A stretch of 64,000 nucleotides of DNA from Polyangium jinanense (lineage in GTDB: Bacteria; Myxococcota; Polyangia; Polyangiales; Polyangiaceae), in the NCBI RefSeq assembly GCF_028435365.1, contig NZ_JAGTJJ010000019.1, forward strand, positions 1 through 64,000, in the 5' to 3' direction. Positions 19,201 through 26,988 of the stretch are shown here, in pieces. The notes beneath the pieces are model-generated. The model was not told the DNA's origin. It saw nothing but the letters and a program-made list of their open reading frames with translations, and did no database searches. The position numbers and the translations under genes are program-made. The first letter of the stretch is position 1; each line of letters begins with the position of its first letter.

Positions 19201-21213
19201 GGTGGCTTCGTCCAGTACTGGGGAGACGGCTACAGCGCTTGCTGGGACACGCTGATCAGGGGCAAGGACGCGGGCCTGGAGACAGGCCAGTACATCTGGT
19301 CGTTCTACAACACGGTCAACGCCGTCACGAACAGCTTCATGCGCGGTTTGCCCATCGAGGACATCATCGCCGAGGCGAAGAGCTACCAGCCGATCCGCAA
19401 GCTCGACCGCTTCGACGCGATCACCTGGATGGCCGGCGCGGCCGGACAGATCGCCTACAACCTCTCGGTCGAGACAGACGACCCCTGCCGCCTTGTCGGG
19501 CCCCTCGTGGACATCGAGGAGGTCATGGCCGCGTGTCGCCGGATCAAGAACGAAAGCGCGTTCTTCTTCGCGCAGCTCTACATCGTCTTTTTGCTCGTCT
19601 TCCAGGGCGCCTTCGAGGAGGCGGCGCGCGTCGTGCTCGAGTCGAACCCCGAGCTCGTCAGCATCGCGGTCTGGCACGGCACGCCTGTTTTCCGCGCCTA
19701 CGCGGCCCTCGCGCTCACGCGCGCCTCGACGAGCGCCGCGCCTGAAGAGCGCGCGGTCATGCTCTCGCGCGCCGCGGCCTACGCGGAGAAGCTCGATGCT
19801 TGGGCGGAGATCTGTCCGGAAAACTTCGCCCCCCGCGCGGCCTTGGTTCGCGCCGAGCTCGCCCGCGCCCGCGGCGAAGACAGGTTCGTGACGGCGGAGC
19901 TCTACGACACTGCGATCTCGCTCGCGCATCGCGGCGGCTACATCCATGACGAGGCGCTCGCGAACGAGCTGTGCGCGAGGCACTGGATGGACGCCGGGAA
20001 AACGACGCTCGCGCGCGCTCACCTCAGCGAGGCGCGCCGGCTCTATGCCCGCTGGGGCGCAACCGTTGCCTCGCGCCGCCTCGCCCGCGCCTATCCCGAG
20101 CTTGTCGCGCGCGACGAGACGTTCGACGCGCCCTTGCCGAGCACGCCTGCGCCTTCGGCGGACGCCCTGGACATCGGGTCGGTGCTCAAGGCGGCGCAAG
20201 CGATCTCGGGCGAGATTGCGCTGCCCCGACTGATCGACGCCCTCTTGCGCGTGGCGCTGGAGAACGCCGGCGCGCGGCGAGGGGTCTTGCTCCTTTTGCG
20301 GGATGGCAGCCTCGTCGTCGAAGCGGAGCAGCGCGCGTTTGGCGAGGAAGACGCGCCTGCATCGACGGCGATCGAGCGAGATCTCGGGCAACGCTCGGAT
20401 CTGCCTGCGACCGTGCTCGCGTACGTGGCACGCACGCGTGAGAGCGTGCTCCTGGAGGATCGCGCGCTGGATGGCCCCTTTGGGCGCGACCCTTACCTCG
20501 TGGACGCGCCTCCGCGCTCGGCGCTGGCTGCGCCCATCATCGGCAAAGGTCGGCTTTCGGGCGTGATTTATCTGGAGAATGACCTCGCGCGGGGAGCATT
20601 CACGCCTGCGCGGGTCGAGGTGGTGGGGCTCATCTGCACGCAGGCTGCGATCGCGATCGAGAATGCGCGGTTGTATGGGGAGCTGGAGCGGCAGGTGGAG
20701 GAGCGGACGGCGGAGCTACGGCACGCGAATGAGGCGCTCGTTCGTTTGAGTCGCGCCGAGCAGGAGCGCAGGGAGCAGGAGGCTCTCGACCAGCGCGCGG
20801 TCATCAGCCAGCAGGAGGAGGTGATCCATGCGCTGTCGGCGCCGATCATCGAGGTCTGGTACGGGGTTATCGCGGTCCCGCTGGTGGGGGTGCTCGACGC
20901 GCGGCGGGGCGAGGAGATCATGGAGCGGGTGCTGCATCGGATTGGCTCCGCTTCGTGCCGCCAGGTGATCCTTGATTTGACGGGGGTGGAGAGCGTCGAT
21001 TCCGAGACGGGCGAGCGCATCATGCGGATTGTCGGCGCGACGCGGCTGCTCGGGGCGAGCGTGGTGATCACGGGGATTCGCGCGGCCGTTGCGCAGACGA
21101 TGGTGGCGTTCGACGCGGGCCTGAAGGAGCTGACGACGCGGGCGACGCTGCGGGACGCGCTGCGCGCGTATATGCGGTCGGAGGGTGCAGGGGGATTTTC
21201 GACGCGGAGGTGA
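16276..21213 (+). CDS. Multidomain signalling protein: kinase-like, AAA ATPase, GAF, STAS
   Basis: 1645 residues from GTG 16276 (ATG 16288 is equally possible; no clear ribosome-binding site). An N-terminal protein-kinase fold spans about 10-275. It keeps HRDVRPQN (133-140) and APE (181-183), but the VAIK lysine is Gln40 and DFG is replaced by GSG (153-155). An AAA ATPase module starts at about 305 with Walker A GYSGIGKS (334-341) and Walker B VFFLDDLQW. A long helical TPR-like region follows, then a GAF domain (about 1340-1470), a short coiled coil and a C-terminal STAS domain resembling RsbR (VILDLTGVESVDSETGERIM). The family often ends in a histidine kinase; here STAS takes that place. The kinase domain is probably inactive and used for binding; the output is likely stressosome-type protein interaction. 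Confidence 0.88.
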   Translation: MVFLMLDIAGYTAFERVEVTPFAKTFRARRVHDGLPVVLQSLSIGRARSAEIARFKHEYAQLVQLSSQSLVSVLGVEAREDSLVVIREHFPGQTLAHTLAARPGNKLPVSEALAIATAIAEALAALHGRGITHRDVRPQNILVGDAGALKLTGSGVDAEVTRAHERLYAYEVLHDVLPYTAPEQTGRMNRSVDHRADLYALGIILYEALTGRRPFEAREPMELIHAHLALQAKPPAHIDSSVPETLSRLILKLLEKNAEDRYQSAEGLLVDLRRCSHELKTLGTISLFTPAEHDHEGGLRIHQKLYGRERDIDALTSTFTRSLGGERSIVLVSGYSGIGKSALVHEILKPLARAKGYYTSGKFDQFNRDTPYSAVIQAFDGLVRQILTESTERIQAWQRAWLEALGQNGQVICDVLPSMAHVLGPQPVVPALGPVEAQNRLSRCFVQFVSVVARRAHPLVFFLDDLQWIDLASLDLLRALLADDSLESFFFCGAYRDNEVSPAHPFIAALEEHKRAGLSVCDIVLGPLERRHIVDMLSDSLRRSDTGPLADAILKKTAGNPFFVRRFLHSLGDHGVLTFKPGTGFYWDLKRLDELAYSENVVDLMVRTIARLPKTTQEALRLAAAIGSEFDLGVLATVLECTHEQAYGRLEPAAAEGLIIPGRSGYRFAHDKVQEGAYAMIPVAGRPAFHLRIGRLLAESTPLSESRNLFDVVGHLNSALELIDDPHERETLARMNLVAATRAEESAAFGAARSFLELGLQCLPEDAWTSKHQLRLAYARKLGVTLSLLGHHDDALAALGEALERATTRLARTEILRLKMKAQVLKNDLPAALAEGLVVMHSFGLDLPAFPDEATLEEQMRVTLDLVVERSPEALLNLPPLEDPEIAALLEVLEELFAPTYFLATNNFSISIAKILELSYRHGLSRSTTYGCINFGMLLCVRGHIKLGYELGRIAVRLGEKLGDKKNEAMIRNMWGGFVQYWGDGYSACWDTLIRGKDAGLETGQYIWSFYNTVNAVTNSFMRGLPIEDIIAEAKSYQPIRKLDRFDAITWMAGAAGQIAYNLSVETDDPCRLVGPLVDIEEVMAACRRIKNESAFFFAQLYIVFLLVFQGAFEEAARVVLESNPELVSIAVWHGTPVFRAYAALALTRASTSAAPEERAVMLSRAAAYAEKLDAWAEICPENFAPRAALVRAELARARGEDRFVTAELYDTAISLAHRGGYIHDEALANELCARHWMDAGKTTLARAHLSEARRLYARWGATVASRRLARAYPELVARDETFDAPLPSTPAPSADALDIGSVLKAAQAISGEIALPRLIDALLRVALENAGARRGVLLLLRDGSLVVEAEQRAFGEEDAPASTAIERDLGQRSDLPATVLAYVARTRESVLLEDRALDGPFGRDPYLVDAPPRSALAAPIIGKGRLSGVIYLENDLARGAFTPARVEVVGLICTQAAIAIENARLYGELERQVEERTAELRHANEALVRLSRAEQERREQEALDQRAVISQQEEVIHALSAPIIEVWYGVIAVPLVGVLDARRGEEIMERVLHRIGSASCRQVILDLTGVESVDSETGERIMRIVGATRLLGASVVITGIRAAVAQTMVAFDAGLKELTTRATLRDALRAYMRSEGAGGFSTRR

Positions 21214-21311
21214 AACACGCTCGCGGAGGAGTTTTTCCAGCTCGACCTGCGAGAGATTCAGGTAAGGCATCGGCGCCTCGAGGTGCTCCCGGTATTTCTC
21301 GCCGAGCCGCT

Positions 21312-21330
21312 GCGCTCCCGCTCCCGCTCC
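21312..21330. repeat. Short CCCGCT repeat at a gene end
   Basis: Three copies of the hexamer directly abut the 3' end of the lipoprotein gene. This is the same repeat as at 192-250, which lies close to another fragment of that gene family. Confidence 0.7.
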
Positions 21331-21332
21331 CC

Positions 21333-23183
21333 TCACCGCGCCCCCAGCGCAAACGAAAACGCAGCCGAGGTCCGAAACATCCACGCATACCGCCGATAAG
21401 GCCGCAGCATCCAGTCGTCCGGCCTCTGGAAAACCTCTCCCGCGAACGTCTCATAGAGCCCCGGCGAACCCAGAACCACCCGACGAAACCGCGGATCCGG
21501 CTCGCCCAGAAGACGCGCGAATGCATCCGCCCAGGCGAGCGCCCCCATCACGTCCGCCGCGTGCGCGGCTCCGTCGTGATCGGTGTGCGTGGAGCCGTCC
21601 GCGCGAATCAGGTAATCGGGCGTGACGAGCCGCGAGCCGTCCGGCTGCGATCGCACCTTCGAGGCCGCGGCGAGCATGGTTCCCATGCGCACGATGAACC
21701 GGGCAATGCGCGGGTCGTCCCAGGACGAATGAACGCGCACCATGGCATCGACGAGCAGCGCGGACATCCACGGCGAAGCGACCAGCTCCTCGCCGGCCTC
21801 GTCCGGATCGTGTTGCGTGCCGAAATGGTAAAGCCCGCCGTCCACGACCTCCCCAGCCCGCGCGAAAAAGCCCCCGGGGCGGCTCTGATCCTGATGCCAG
21901 AGCAAATCCTCCACGATACGAACGACCCGCGCGCGGTCCTCCTCCCGCCCCCGAAGCTCGAACGCGATTGTCGCGGCGAGCAGCTTGAACGCCACGTGCC
22001 TCTCCGTCCACGCCTCCCGCAGACGCTCGCCCGTGCTCTTGCGGACGGGCGCATACGCGGGCGACCAGCGCGAGGGCACGTCCTCGAAGGCCGCGATCAC
22101 GGCGTCGAGTTTATCGAGGATACGCGGATCCCCCGTGAGCCAATGCGTGAGGGCGAGACACTCGGCGTACGAGTATTTCGGGTCCCAGGCGGGCTCCTTG
22201 GCCGCGTCCTTCGGGTCGGGCCTCGGCTTGCGCCACGAAAAGAAGGCCCCGAGAGGGCTTGCTTTCGCCGATGGATCGCCCCGATGTTGCCGCGCGAGCA
22301 CGAGGAGCCGCTCGTAAAAGACCGACGCCCGCACGGCCTCGCGTAGGACCCGAGCCGACCCGCCCCGGAGGTACAGGACGAACATCGCCGACGCGCGATC
22401 GTAAAGCCACGCCTCGCCGTTGTTGTCGAGGTTCGTCCGATAGGGATTGTCGCCGACCGGCTCGTTCAGGAGACCATAAAAATAGTTTTTTTGAGCAAAG
22501 TCGTACACGAGCGGCCACGGCAGGCGCCGGCCATGGAGGAGCGCCGGGGGATCCATTTCCTCGCCGACGCGATCGTCGAGCGGCACGAACGGCGTGCGCA
22601 ACGCCCCTTGCGAGAGGAACGCCTTGGGCAAAACGACGTAAACCTCGGGCTCGGTCACGAGGTCCTCGGGCGCGAAGCTGCCTCCCGTCACGGAATGAAA
22701 TCCACGACGCGGCTCGACGAGCTCGGCGACATCGCGCGTGCGCTCCGAGCTGCCCCATTCGACGACGACGGACTCGGGCGCCGGGGGGCTCGTCTGGAAG
22801 GTATGGGTGAGCTGGATCCGCGCGACGCGGACCCAGCGTCCGGAGCGCTCGGGATCGGTGATGTCCCGATAAGGGGTGAGCTCGTCGACGTGCGCGGGAA
22901 TCTCGACGCCGTCCCGGAGGATACGCACGGTCGAGAGGCCCGAGCGCGTGAGCGATTCCGGCGGCAATGGGAGGCCGAACGTGACGAGGTGGGGCCCACC
23001 CGCGCGGACGCCGGGCGCGGGCACGAGCGTCGCGGAGACGCGGCCGACAGGGGCGCCGGGCGCATGAAACGTACGGGAAGGCAGGAGAGGCGTGCACGCG
23101 ATCGAGGAAAGGCCGAGGAGCAACGCGGCGAGCGGTTTTACGCGCCGGAAGAAAGGCAGCCGAGACGGAAAGCGCTCGAGCAT
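21333..23183 (-). CDS. Large lipoprotein, possible glycan-acting enzyme
   Basis: 616 residues from the ATG at 23181-23183, preceded by AAAGGGGA. It carries a signal peptide with a lipobox ending LSSIAC (Cys30). Residues about 45-190 are beta-rich (HLVTFGLPLPPESLTRSGLS, GRWVRVARIQL). From about 270 on it is helical with Trp/His/Tyr-rich motifs (YSYAECLALTHWLTGDPRIL, LLWHQDQSRPGG, GLYHFGTQHDPDEAG). A beta domain followed by an alpha/alpha barrel is seen in polysaccharide lyases and exo-rhamnogalacturonan-lyase-like proteins, so action on a glycan is plausible but unproven. Its 3' end (GSPGLYETFAGEVFQRPDDW onward) is found in pieces at 632-696 and 15302-15385. It is divergent from the hydrolase at 23266. 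Confidence 0.8.
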   Translation of the reverse strand: MLERFPSRLPFFRRVKPLAALLLGLSSIACTPLLPSRTFHAPGAPVGRVSATLVPAPGVRAGGPHLVTFGLPLPPESLTRSGLSTVRILRDGVEIPAHVDELTPYRDITDPERSGRWVRVARIQLTHTFQTSPPAPESVVVEWGSSERTRDVAELVEPRRGFHSVTGGSFAPEDLVTEPEVYVVLPKAFLSQGALRTPFVPLDDRVGEEMDPPALLHGRRLPWPLVYDFAQKNYFYGLLNEPVGDNPYRTNLDNNGEAWLYDRASAMFVLYLRGGSARVLREAVRASVFYERLLVLARQHRGDPSAKASPLGAFFSWRKPRPDPKDAAKEPAWDPKYSYAECLALTHWLTGDPRILDKLDAVIAAFEDVPSRWSPAYAPVRKSTGERLREAWTERHVAFKLLAATIAFELRGREEDRARVVRIVEDLLWHQDQSRPGGFFARAGEVVDGGLYHFGTQHDPDEAGEELVASPWMSALLVDAMVRVHSSWDDPRIARFIVRMGTMLAAASKVRSQPDGSRLVTPDYLIRADGSTHTDHDGAAHAADVMGALAWADAFARLLGEPDPRFRRVVLGSPGLYETFAGEVFQRPDDWMLRPYRRYAWMFRTSAAFSFALGAR

Positions 23184-23210
23184 GATCCCCTTTGGATGCC
23201 GAAGGAACGC

Positions 23211-23239
23211 TTGACATCACGACGAATGAGATGTCTTTA
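23211..23239 (+). promoter_or_regulatory. Candidate promoter with inverted repeat, upstream of hydrolase
   Basis: A perfect -35 hexamer TTGACA (23211-23216) is followed, after 17 nt, by a poor -10 (TCTTTA). Overlapping it is the inverted repeat GACATC-N11-GATGTC (23213-23235). A weak -10 with a dyad across the spacer is typical of an activator- or repressor-controlled promoter. It sits in the 82-bp gap between the divergent lipoprotein and hydrolase genes and could act on either. Confidence 0.4.
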
Positions 23240-23265
23240 GGCATCCGCTGGCCTGGAGGACGACG

Positions 23266-24183
23266 ATGACCGAACGTTACGCCATTCCGCCCGTCTCGAC
23301 GATGACGCTGCCCGATGGCCGTCGCCTCGCCTGGTACGAATACGGCGAGCCCGCCGGGCGCCCTTGCGTCTACATGCCGGGGAGCCCGGTGTCGGGCGTC
23401 GCCGGGCTCCTCTACGACGAGGTGGCGCGCGCGCAGGGCATCCGGCTGATCTGCCTCGACCGTCCGGGCCTCGGGAAGAGCGATTTCAAGCCCGACCGCG
23501 TCCTCGTCGACTGGGCCTCCGATGTCGGGGCCCTCGTGGATCACCTCGGCGTGGATCGATTCGCCGTCCTCGGCGAATCCGGAGGCGGGCCACACGCCCT
23601 TTCCGTGGCGCACGGTCTGCGCAATCGCGTGACGCTCGCGGTCCTCCTCGCCTCCCCCGGCCCCATGGCCGAGCCCTGGTACCAAAGAGCGCGCCTCGTC
23701 CGAGGCTTGAATCGCCCATTGTTCTGGCTCGCGGTCCGCTCGCCGCGCCTCCTTCGGGCGATGATGGGTCGAATGATGGCGCCTTACCTCGGGGAGCGCG
23801 GGTTCGACAAATGGCTCGAGAGCACGCGGCGGATGATCAAGAAAACCTCTCCGGACGCGGAGCTCCTCACGAACCGACGGCTCCAGGTGGCGGGGTTCGA
23901 GGGGGCGACGGAGGCGGCGCGGCCGGGGCCGCGCGGCGGCGCGGACGACTTCCGCGTGCTCGCGAGCCCCTGGGGGTTCGTCGTGGAAGACGTGATTGCG
24001 CCGGTCGCGTTGTGGCATGGCACGCGTGATGGCAACGTCCCCGTCGAGGTCGGCCACGCGCTCGCCGCGCGGCTGCCGAGCTGCGTCACCCATTTCGTCG
24101 AAGGCGCGGGGCACGCGCTCGGCATACGCTGCGCGGAGGAGGTCCTTACCGCGATCGCCGCCTCCTTCGGCCCGGTAACTTGA
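23266..24183 (+). CDS. Alpha/beta-fold hydrolase
   Basis: 305 residues from an ATG 5 nt after GGAGGACG. The fold is recognisable from the N-terminal strand pair (LPDGRRLAWYEYGEP), the oxyanion region PGSPVSG, the nucleophile elbow GESGGG (Ser about 104), the acid-bearing strand WHGTRDGNVP and the histidine in VEGAGHALG. All three catalytic positions are present, so it should be an active esterase, lipase or related hydrolase in the cytoplasm; substrate unknown. Length is normal for the family. A regulated promoter candidate lies just upstream. Confidence 0.9.
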   Translation: MTERYAIPPVSTMTLPDGRRLAWYEYGEPAGRPCVYMPGSPVSGVAGLLYDEVARAQGIRLICLDRPGLGKSDFKPDRVLVDWASDVGALVDHLGVDRFAVLGESGGGPHALSVAHGLRNRVTLAVLLASPGPMAEPWYQRARLVRGLNRPLFWLAVRSPRLLRAMMGRMMAPYLGERGFDKWLESTRRMIKKTSPDAELLTNRRLQVAGFEGATEAARPGPRGGADDFRVLASPWGFVVEDVIAPVALWHGTRDGNVPVEVGHALAARLPSCVTHFVEGAGHALGIRCAEEVLTAIAASFGPVT

Positions 24184-24245
24184 CGCGGCCCGGCGCCGGG
24201 TGGATCATGGCGCTCCTCCTTCATTTCGGAACGGAAACGATACCG

Positions 24246-25148
24246 ATGCACCGCCCCCTCGCGATGGCTCTTGCCCTTGGCTTCAGCGTGGCTTCGTGGA
24301 CGACCGCGGCCATTGCCGACGTCGTCCACGACATGCCGATCACGTGTCCGAGAGGCACCGAGAAGCACCTGAGCCACAACGGTCCTTATTGCATCCCGCC
24401 GATGCGCGCGGATTGCCCGGCCGGGTACGTGCCGAAGGTCCGCCACTCGACGTCCTATTGCGAGGCGCCTCCCCCCACGCCTTGCCCCAAGGGTCTGCAC
24501 TGGGAGTCGGACGGGCCGAACGAGGCCTCGTGCCAGCTGAACTACAGCTGCGAAAAGGTGGGCGAGACGTGCGACAACGGCCAATGTGAGCGGCTCTCGT
24601 TCTGCATCGAGCGCCGGCCAACGCACCGCCACATCATACAAGTCGCCCACGGCACGTGTCGAACCCAGGCCGATTGCGCCGGGACTCCGGGCACCACGTG
24701 CGAAAAACGATTGACCTGCACCGACTCGGCGTCGCGGAAACACGAGGCCGCGCGCATCGAAGCCGCCAAAAACGTGCCCGCGAGCGCCGTCCCCGCGCCG
24801 TACGTGGCGAGCCCGATGGGCGGCGATCCGCCGCGATATCGTCTTCTCAAGGACGGCCAAAACCTCCCGGCCCTGCCCGACGTCCCCGAGCCGCCCGACG
24901 ATACGCCGCAGACGCCCCCCGCCCCCGAAGCGCCCGAGGATGCCGGCGCGGCCCCCACGCCCGCCGATCCCGGTCCCGGCGATACGAAGCCGGTCGACGT
25001 GCCACAGGCGTCACCCAAACCGCCGAGCAGCGGCGGATGCGCGGGGTGCGAGGTGGGCGGGTCGGAGGACGACATGGTCGGCTGGGCCGCGCTCATGTGC
25101 CTGCTCGGCGTGGGAATCGCCCTGCGTCGAAAAGGTGGAGGAGGCTGA
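24246..25148 (+). CDS. Cysteine-rich exported protein with MYXO-CTERM tail
   Basis: 300 residues from ATG 24246, which starts a good signal peptide (MHRPLAMALALGFSVASW to AIA); upstream in-frame codons would spoil it. About 16 cysteines lie in residues 35-165 in short CxxG/CPxG-like modules (ITCPRGTEKH, ADCPAGYVPK, TPCPKGLHWE). A Pro/Asp-rich linker (about 205-265) follows. The end is GGCAGCEVGG, then WAALMCLLGVGIALRR, the Gly-Cys, transmembrane and Arg pattern of the MYXO-CTERM sorting signal found in myxobacteria. Such proteins are processed at the tail and end at the cell surface. It follows the hydrolase closely and may be cotranscribed. Confidence 0.85.
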   Translation: MHRPLAMALALGFSVASWTTAAIADVVHDMPITCPRGTEKHLSHNGPYCIPPMRADCPAGYVPKVRHSTSYCEAPPPTPCPKGLHWESDGPNEASCQLNYSCEKVGETCDNGQCERLSFCIERRPTHRHIIQVAHGTCRTQADCAGTPGTTCEKRLTCTDSASRKHEAARIEAAKNVPASAVPAPYVASPMGGDPPRYRLLKDGQNLPALPDVPEPPDDTPQTPPAPEAPEDAGAAPTPADPGPGDTKPVDVPQASPKPPSSGGCAGCEVGGSEDDMVGWAALMCLLGVGIALRRKGGGG

Positions 25149-25172
25149 CGAGCCGCCCGGGCACGTGAAACG

Positions 25173-25460
25173 CTACGGGTCTTCCTCTTCCGGAAGGCTG
25201 TTGTCGATGTAGGTGAACACGCGGGGGTCGCGTTTGTCGAACTTGACACAGAGGAAGTTGTCATCGTTGTTGTCGGTACCTCGGATGGCGTCCTCGAATC
25301 GCGGCGCCGCGAAGTTGACGAGCTTCCGAACCGTCCAGAGTTCCCATCCCGGGGGGCAGCTTCCCTCGGGTTGGGCCGCCATCGACGGCGGCGTCCCGAG
25401 CACGACCCAACCCAGGGCTGCGCCGAGCGCGAGGACGTGAGACCGGAACTTGGCTCGCAT
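25173..25460 (-). CDS. Small exported protein
   Basis: 95 residues from ATG 25458-25460, after GAAGGGGAACG. A signal peptide (MRAKFRSHVLALGAALGWVV to SMAA) precedes a 67-residue mature domain with two cysteines and an acidic stretch TDNNDDNFLCVKFDKRDP that looks able to bind a cation. The end is DNSLPEEEDP. No named family recognised; similar short proteins with a D-N-x-D-x-x-x-C-x-K pattern occur in actinobacteria and myxobacteria. Convergent with the MYXO-CTERM gene, 24 bp apart. Confidence 0.75.
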   Translation of the reverse strand: MRAKFRSHVLALGAALGWVVLGTPPSMAAQPEGSCPPGWELWTVRKLVNFAAPRFEDAIRGTDNNDDNFLCVKFDKRDPRVFTYIDNSLPEEEDP

Positions 25461-25762
25461 ATCGTTCCCCTTCCCTGTCGGCAGCTCGATGCCCGATGAA
25501 GCCAACGCCCGCACAGCGCGCGAATGCGCTGCGCCCTGGCCCCGCTGACCGATGCGCGCAGTCTAGCCCTGGAGCGCACAGCCACGCCGTACGACCAATG
25601 CTTCGAATCCACGCGGGAGGCCCCTCGAATCGATGATGGTGGCGCGCACGCGGAAGCTCGTCGTGTCTCCTTCCCACGTGTTCTTGGTTTCCCTCATGGC
25701 CCCGCTGGACGAAACGACCGTCGAGGACGCGTGGAGACGCGCCCGTCCCGCCTCCGCGGGAC
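25461..25762. other. Intergenic, possible gene remnant
   Basis: Mostly non-coding. On the minus strand about 25563-25720 reads TKNTWEGDTTSFRVRATIID then SRGLPRGFEALVVRRGC and a stop, which resembles the C-terminal end of a protein but has no start. It is probably a leftover of a lost gene. The peroxiredoxin promoter begins right after. Confidence 0.35.
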
Positions 25763-25792
25763 TTGACAGCGGCGACACCATGTCACTATGAC
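25763..25792 (+). promoter_or_regulatory. Sigma-70-type promoter of the peroxiredoxin gene
   Basis: TTGACA at 25763-25768 is a perfect -35. TATGAC at 25787-25792, 18 nt later, matches four of six -10 positions. The expected start point near 25799 lies 50 bp before the peroxiredoxin ATG. The 29-bp operator-like motif overlaps the -10 and start point. Confidence 0.6.
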
Positions 25793-25817
25793 GGACACCC
25801 GTCCGCCATGGTGGACA
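25789..25817 (+). promoter_or_regulatory. Operator-like motif, copy A
   Basis: A 29-bp sequence identical at 24 positions to the motif at 28119-28147; all five differences are transitions. Conserved blocks are CGGACACCC, TCC, CCAT and GGACA. The right part (25801-25816) is the near-palindrome GTCCGCCATGGTGGAC. It overlaps the -10 and start point of the peroxiredoxin promoter, the position expected for a repressor site. Confidence 0.6.
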
Positions 25818-25848
25818 AACTCGCCCACAGGAAGAGGAGGTTCTCGTC

Positions 25849-26487
25849 ATGAGCCTGCAGCTTGGAAGCATCGCCCCTGATTTCGAGCAGGAGTCCACCG
25901 AGGGGACCCTCCGGTTCCACGCGTGGGCCGGCAGTTCCTGGGTGATCCTGTTCTCCCATCCGAAGGACTTCACCCCCGTCTGCACCACCGAGCTCGGCAC
26001 CGTCGCCAAGCTCGAGGGCGAGTTCGACAAGCGCGGCGTCAAGGCCATCGCCCTCAGCGTGGACGACGTCGACTCGCATCGGCGCTGGATCAGCGACATC
26101 GAGGAGACCCAGAACACGAAATTGAACTACCCGATCCTCGCCGACGTGGACCGCAAGGTCTCGCATTTGTACGGGATGATTCATCCGCAGGCGAACGACA
26201 CGCTCACGGTCCGCTCGGTCTTCGTGATCGATCCGAACAAGAAGGTCCGCGCCACGATCACGTATCCGGCGAGCACCGGCCGGAACTTCGACGAGATCCT
26301 GCGGCTGATCGACTCGCTGCAGCTCACGGACAACCACTCCGTCGCGACGCCTGCCAACTGGAAGGACGGCGACGAGGTGGTCATCGTCCCCTCGCTCCAG
26401 GACCCGGACGTCATCGCCAAGAAATTCCCCAAGGGTTACAACGCCGTGCGTCCCTACCTCCGCCTCACGCCGCAGCCCAACAAGTGA
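25849..26487 (+). CDS. 1-Cys peroxiredoxin (Prx6/AhpC-TSA family)
   Basis: 212 residues from an ATG preceded by AAGAGGAGG. The peroxidatic motif DFTPVCTTE is intact, with Cys45 the active cysteine. The long C-terminal extension (from about residue 155, DNHSVATPANWKDGDEVVIV) and the lack of a conserved resolving cysteine place it in the Prx6 1-Cys class. It reduces hydrogen peroxide, organic hydroperoxides and possibly peroxynitrite in the cytoplasm. The adjacent nitric oxide reductase and hemerythrin genes and the shared operator motif suggest an oxidative/nitrosative stress role. Confidence 0.95.
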   Translation: MSLQLGSIAPDFEQESTEGTLRFHAWAGSSWVILFSHPKDFTPVCTTELGTVAKLEGEFDKRGVKAIALSVDDVDSHRRWISDIEETQNTKLNYPILADVDRKVSHLYGMIHPQANDTLTVRSVFVIDPNKKVRATITYPASTGRNFDEILRLIDSLQLTDNHSVATPANWKDGDEVVIVPSLQDPDVIAKKFPKGYNAVRPYLRLTPQPNK

Positions 26488-26531
26488 ACCGGCTCGCGTG
26501 AACGCAGCGCGTAAACTTGGCGTCAAGGCGC

Positions 26532-26574
26532 TTGCCTCGTCCGTTAACACATCGTAATATCCGTTTTAGCGGAC
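26532..26574 (+). promoter_or_regulatory. Promoter plus operator core, copy C
   Basis: A -35-like TTGCCT (26532-26537) and a -10-like TAATAT (26555-26560) are 17 nt apart. The 16-bp near-palindrome ATCCGTTTTAGCGGAC (26559-26574) overlaps the end of the -10. It matches the core of copy B (28131-28146) at 12 of 16 positions and keeps the half-sites RTCCR and YGGAC. It lies 58 bp before the glycine-rich lipoprotein ATG. Confidence 0.45.
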
Positions 26575-26632
26575 GTCACGACAGAGGTCGCTTTCTTCCT
26601 TGCCTCGTGTTGGGACGTCGAGGAGCGCTTGC

Positions 26633-26923
26633 ATGAAGAATTCGCGAACAAGCTCGGTTTTCGCCCTGGGTTTTGGCTCGTTGCTCGCCGTGGTCGCACT
26701 GGCTGGCATGACCGGTTGCGGCGACGACGAGAAGACGGGTGACACGACGTCCAGCAGCTCGAGCTCGGGTTCGGGCGGCACCGGTGGTGCCGGCGGCGGC
26801 ACGGGCGGCGCAGGCGGCCAGGGCGGCGCAGGTGGCGCGGGTGGCCAGGGCGGCGCAGGCGGCGCAGGCGGCGCGGGCGGCGCGGGTGGCCAGGGCGGCG
26901 CCGGCGGGCAAGGCAGCAAGTAA
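26633..26923 (+). CDS. Glycine-rich lipoprotein
   Basis: 96 residues from ATG 26633, after GAGGAG. The signal peptide ends in a lipobox (LAGMTGC). A Ser/Asp linker (TTSSSSSSGSG) leads to about 50 residues of collagen-like GGAGG/GGQGG repeats up to the C-terminus. Nothing enzymatic is present. Such tails occur in myxobacterial lipoproteins and may be flexible spacers or surface layers. Its upstream region carries the operator core shared with the stress genes on both sides. Copy number of the repeat may vary between strains. Confidence 0.7.
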   Translation: MKNSRTSSVFALGFGSLLAVVALAGMTGCGDDEKTGDTTSSSSSSGSGGTGGAGGGTGGAGGQGGAGGAGGQGGAGGAGGAGGAGGQGGAGGQGSK

Positions 26924-26946
26924 TCGAGGCATGCCCGTGAGCACGG

Positions 26947-26966
26947 GGGGCGCTTTCTCGCGCCCC
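26947..26966. terminator. Hairpin between convergent genes
   Basis: GGGGCGC and GCGCCCC form a perfect 7-bp stem around a 6-nt loop (TTTCTC). It lies between the ends of the glycine-rich lipoprotein and the dioxygenase genes and could serve both directions. There is no T run, so intrinsic termination would be weak. Confidence 0.45.
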
Positions 26967-26988
26967 TCGCCGCTCGATCTCGCACGAG

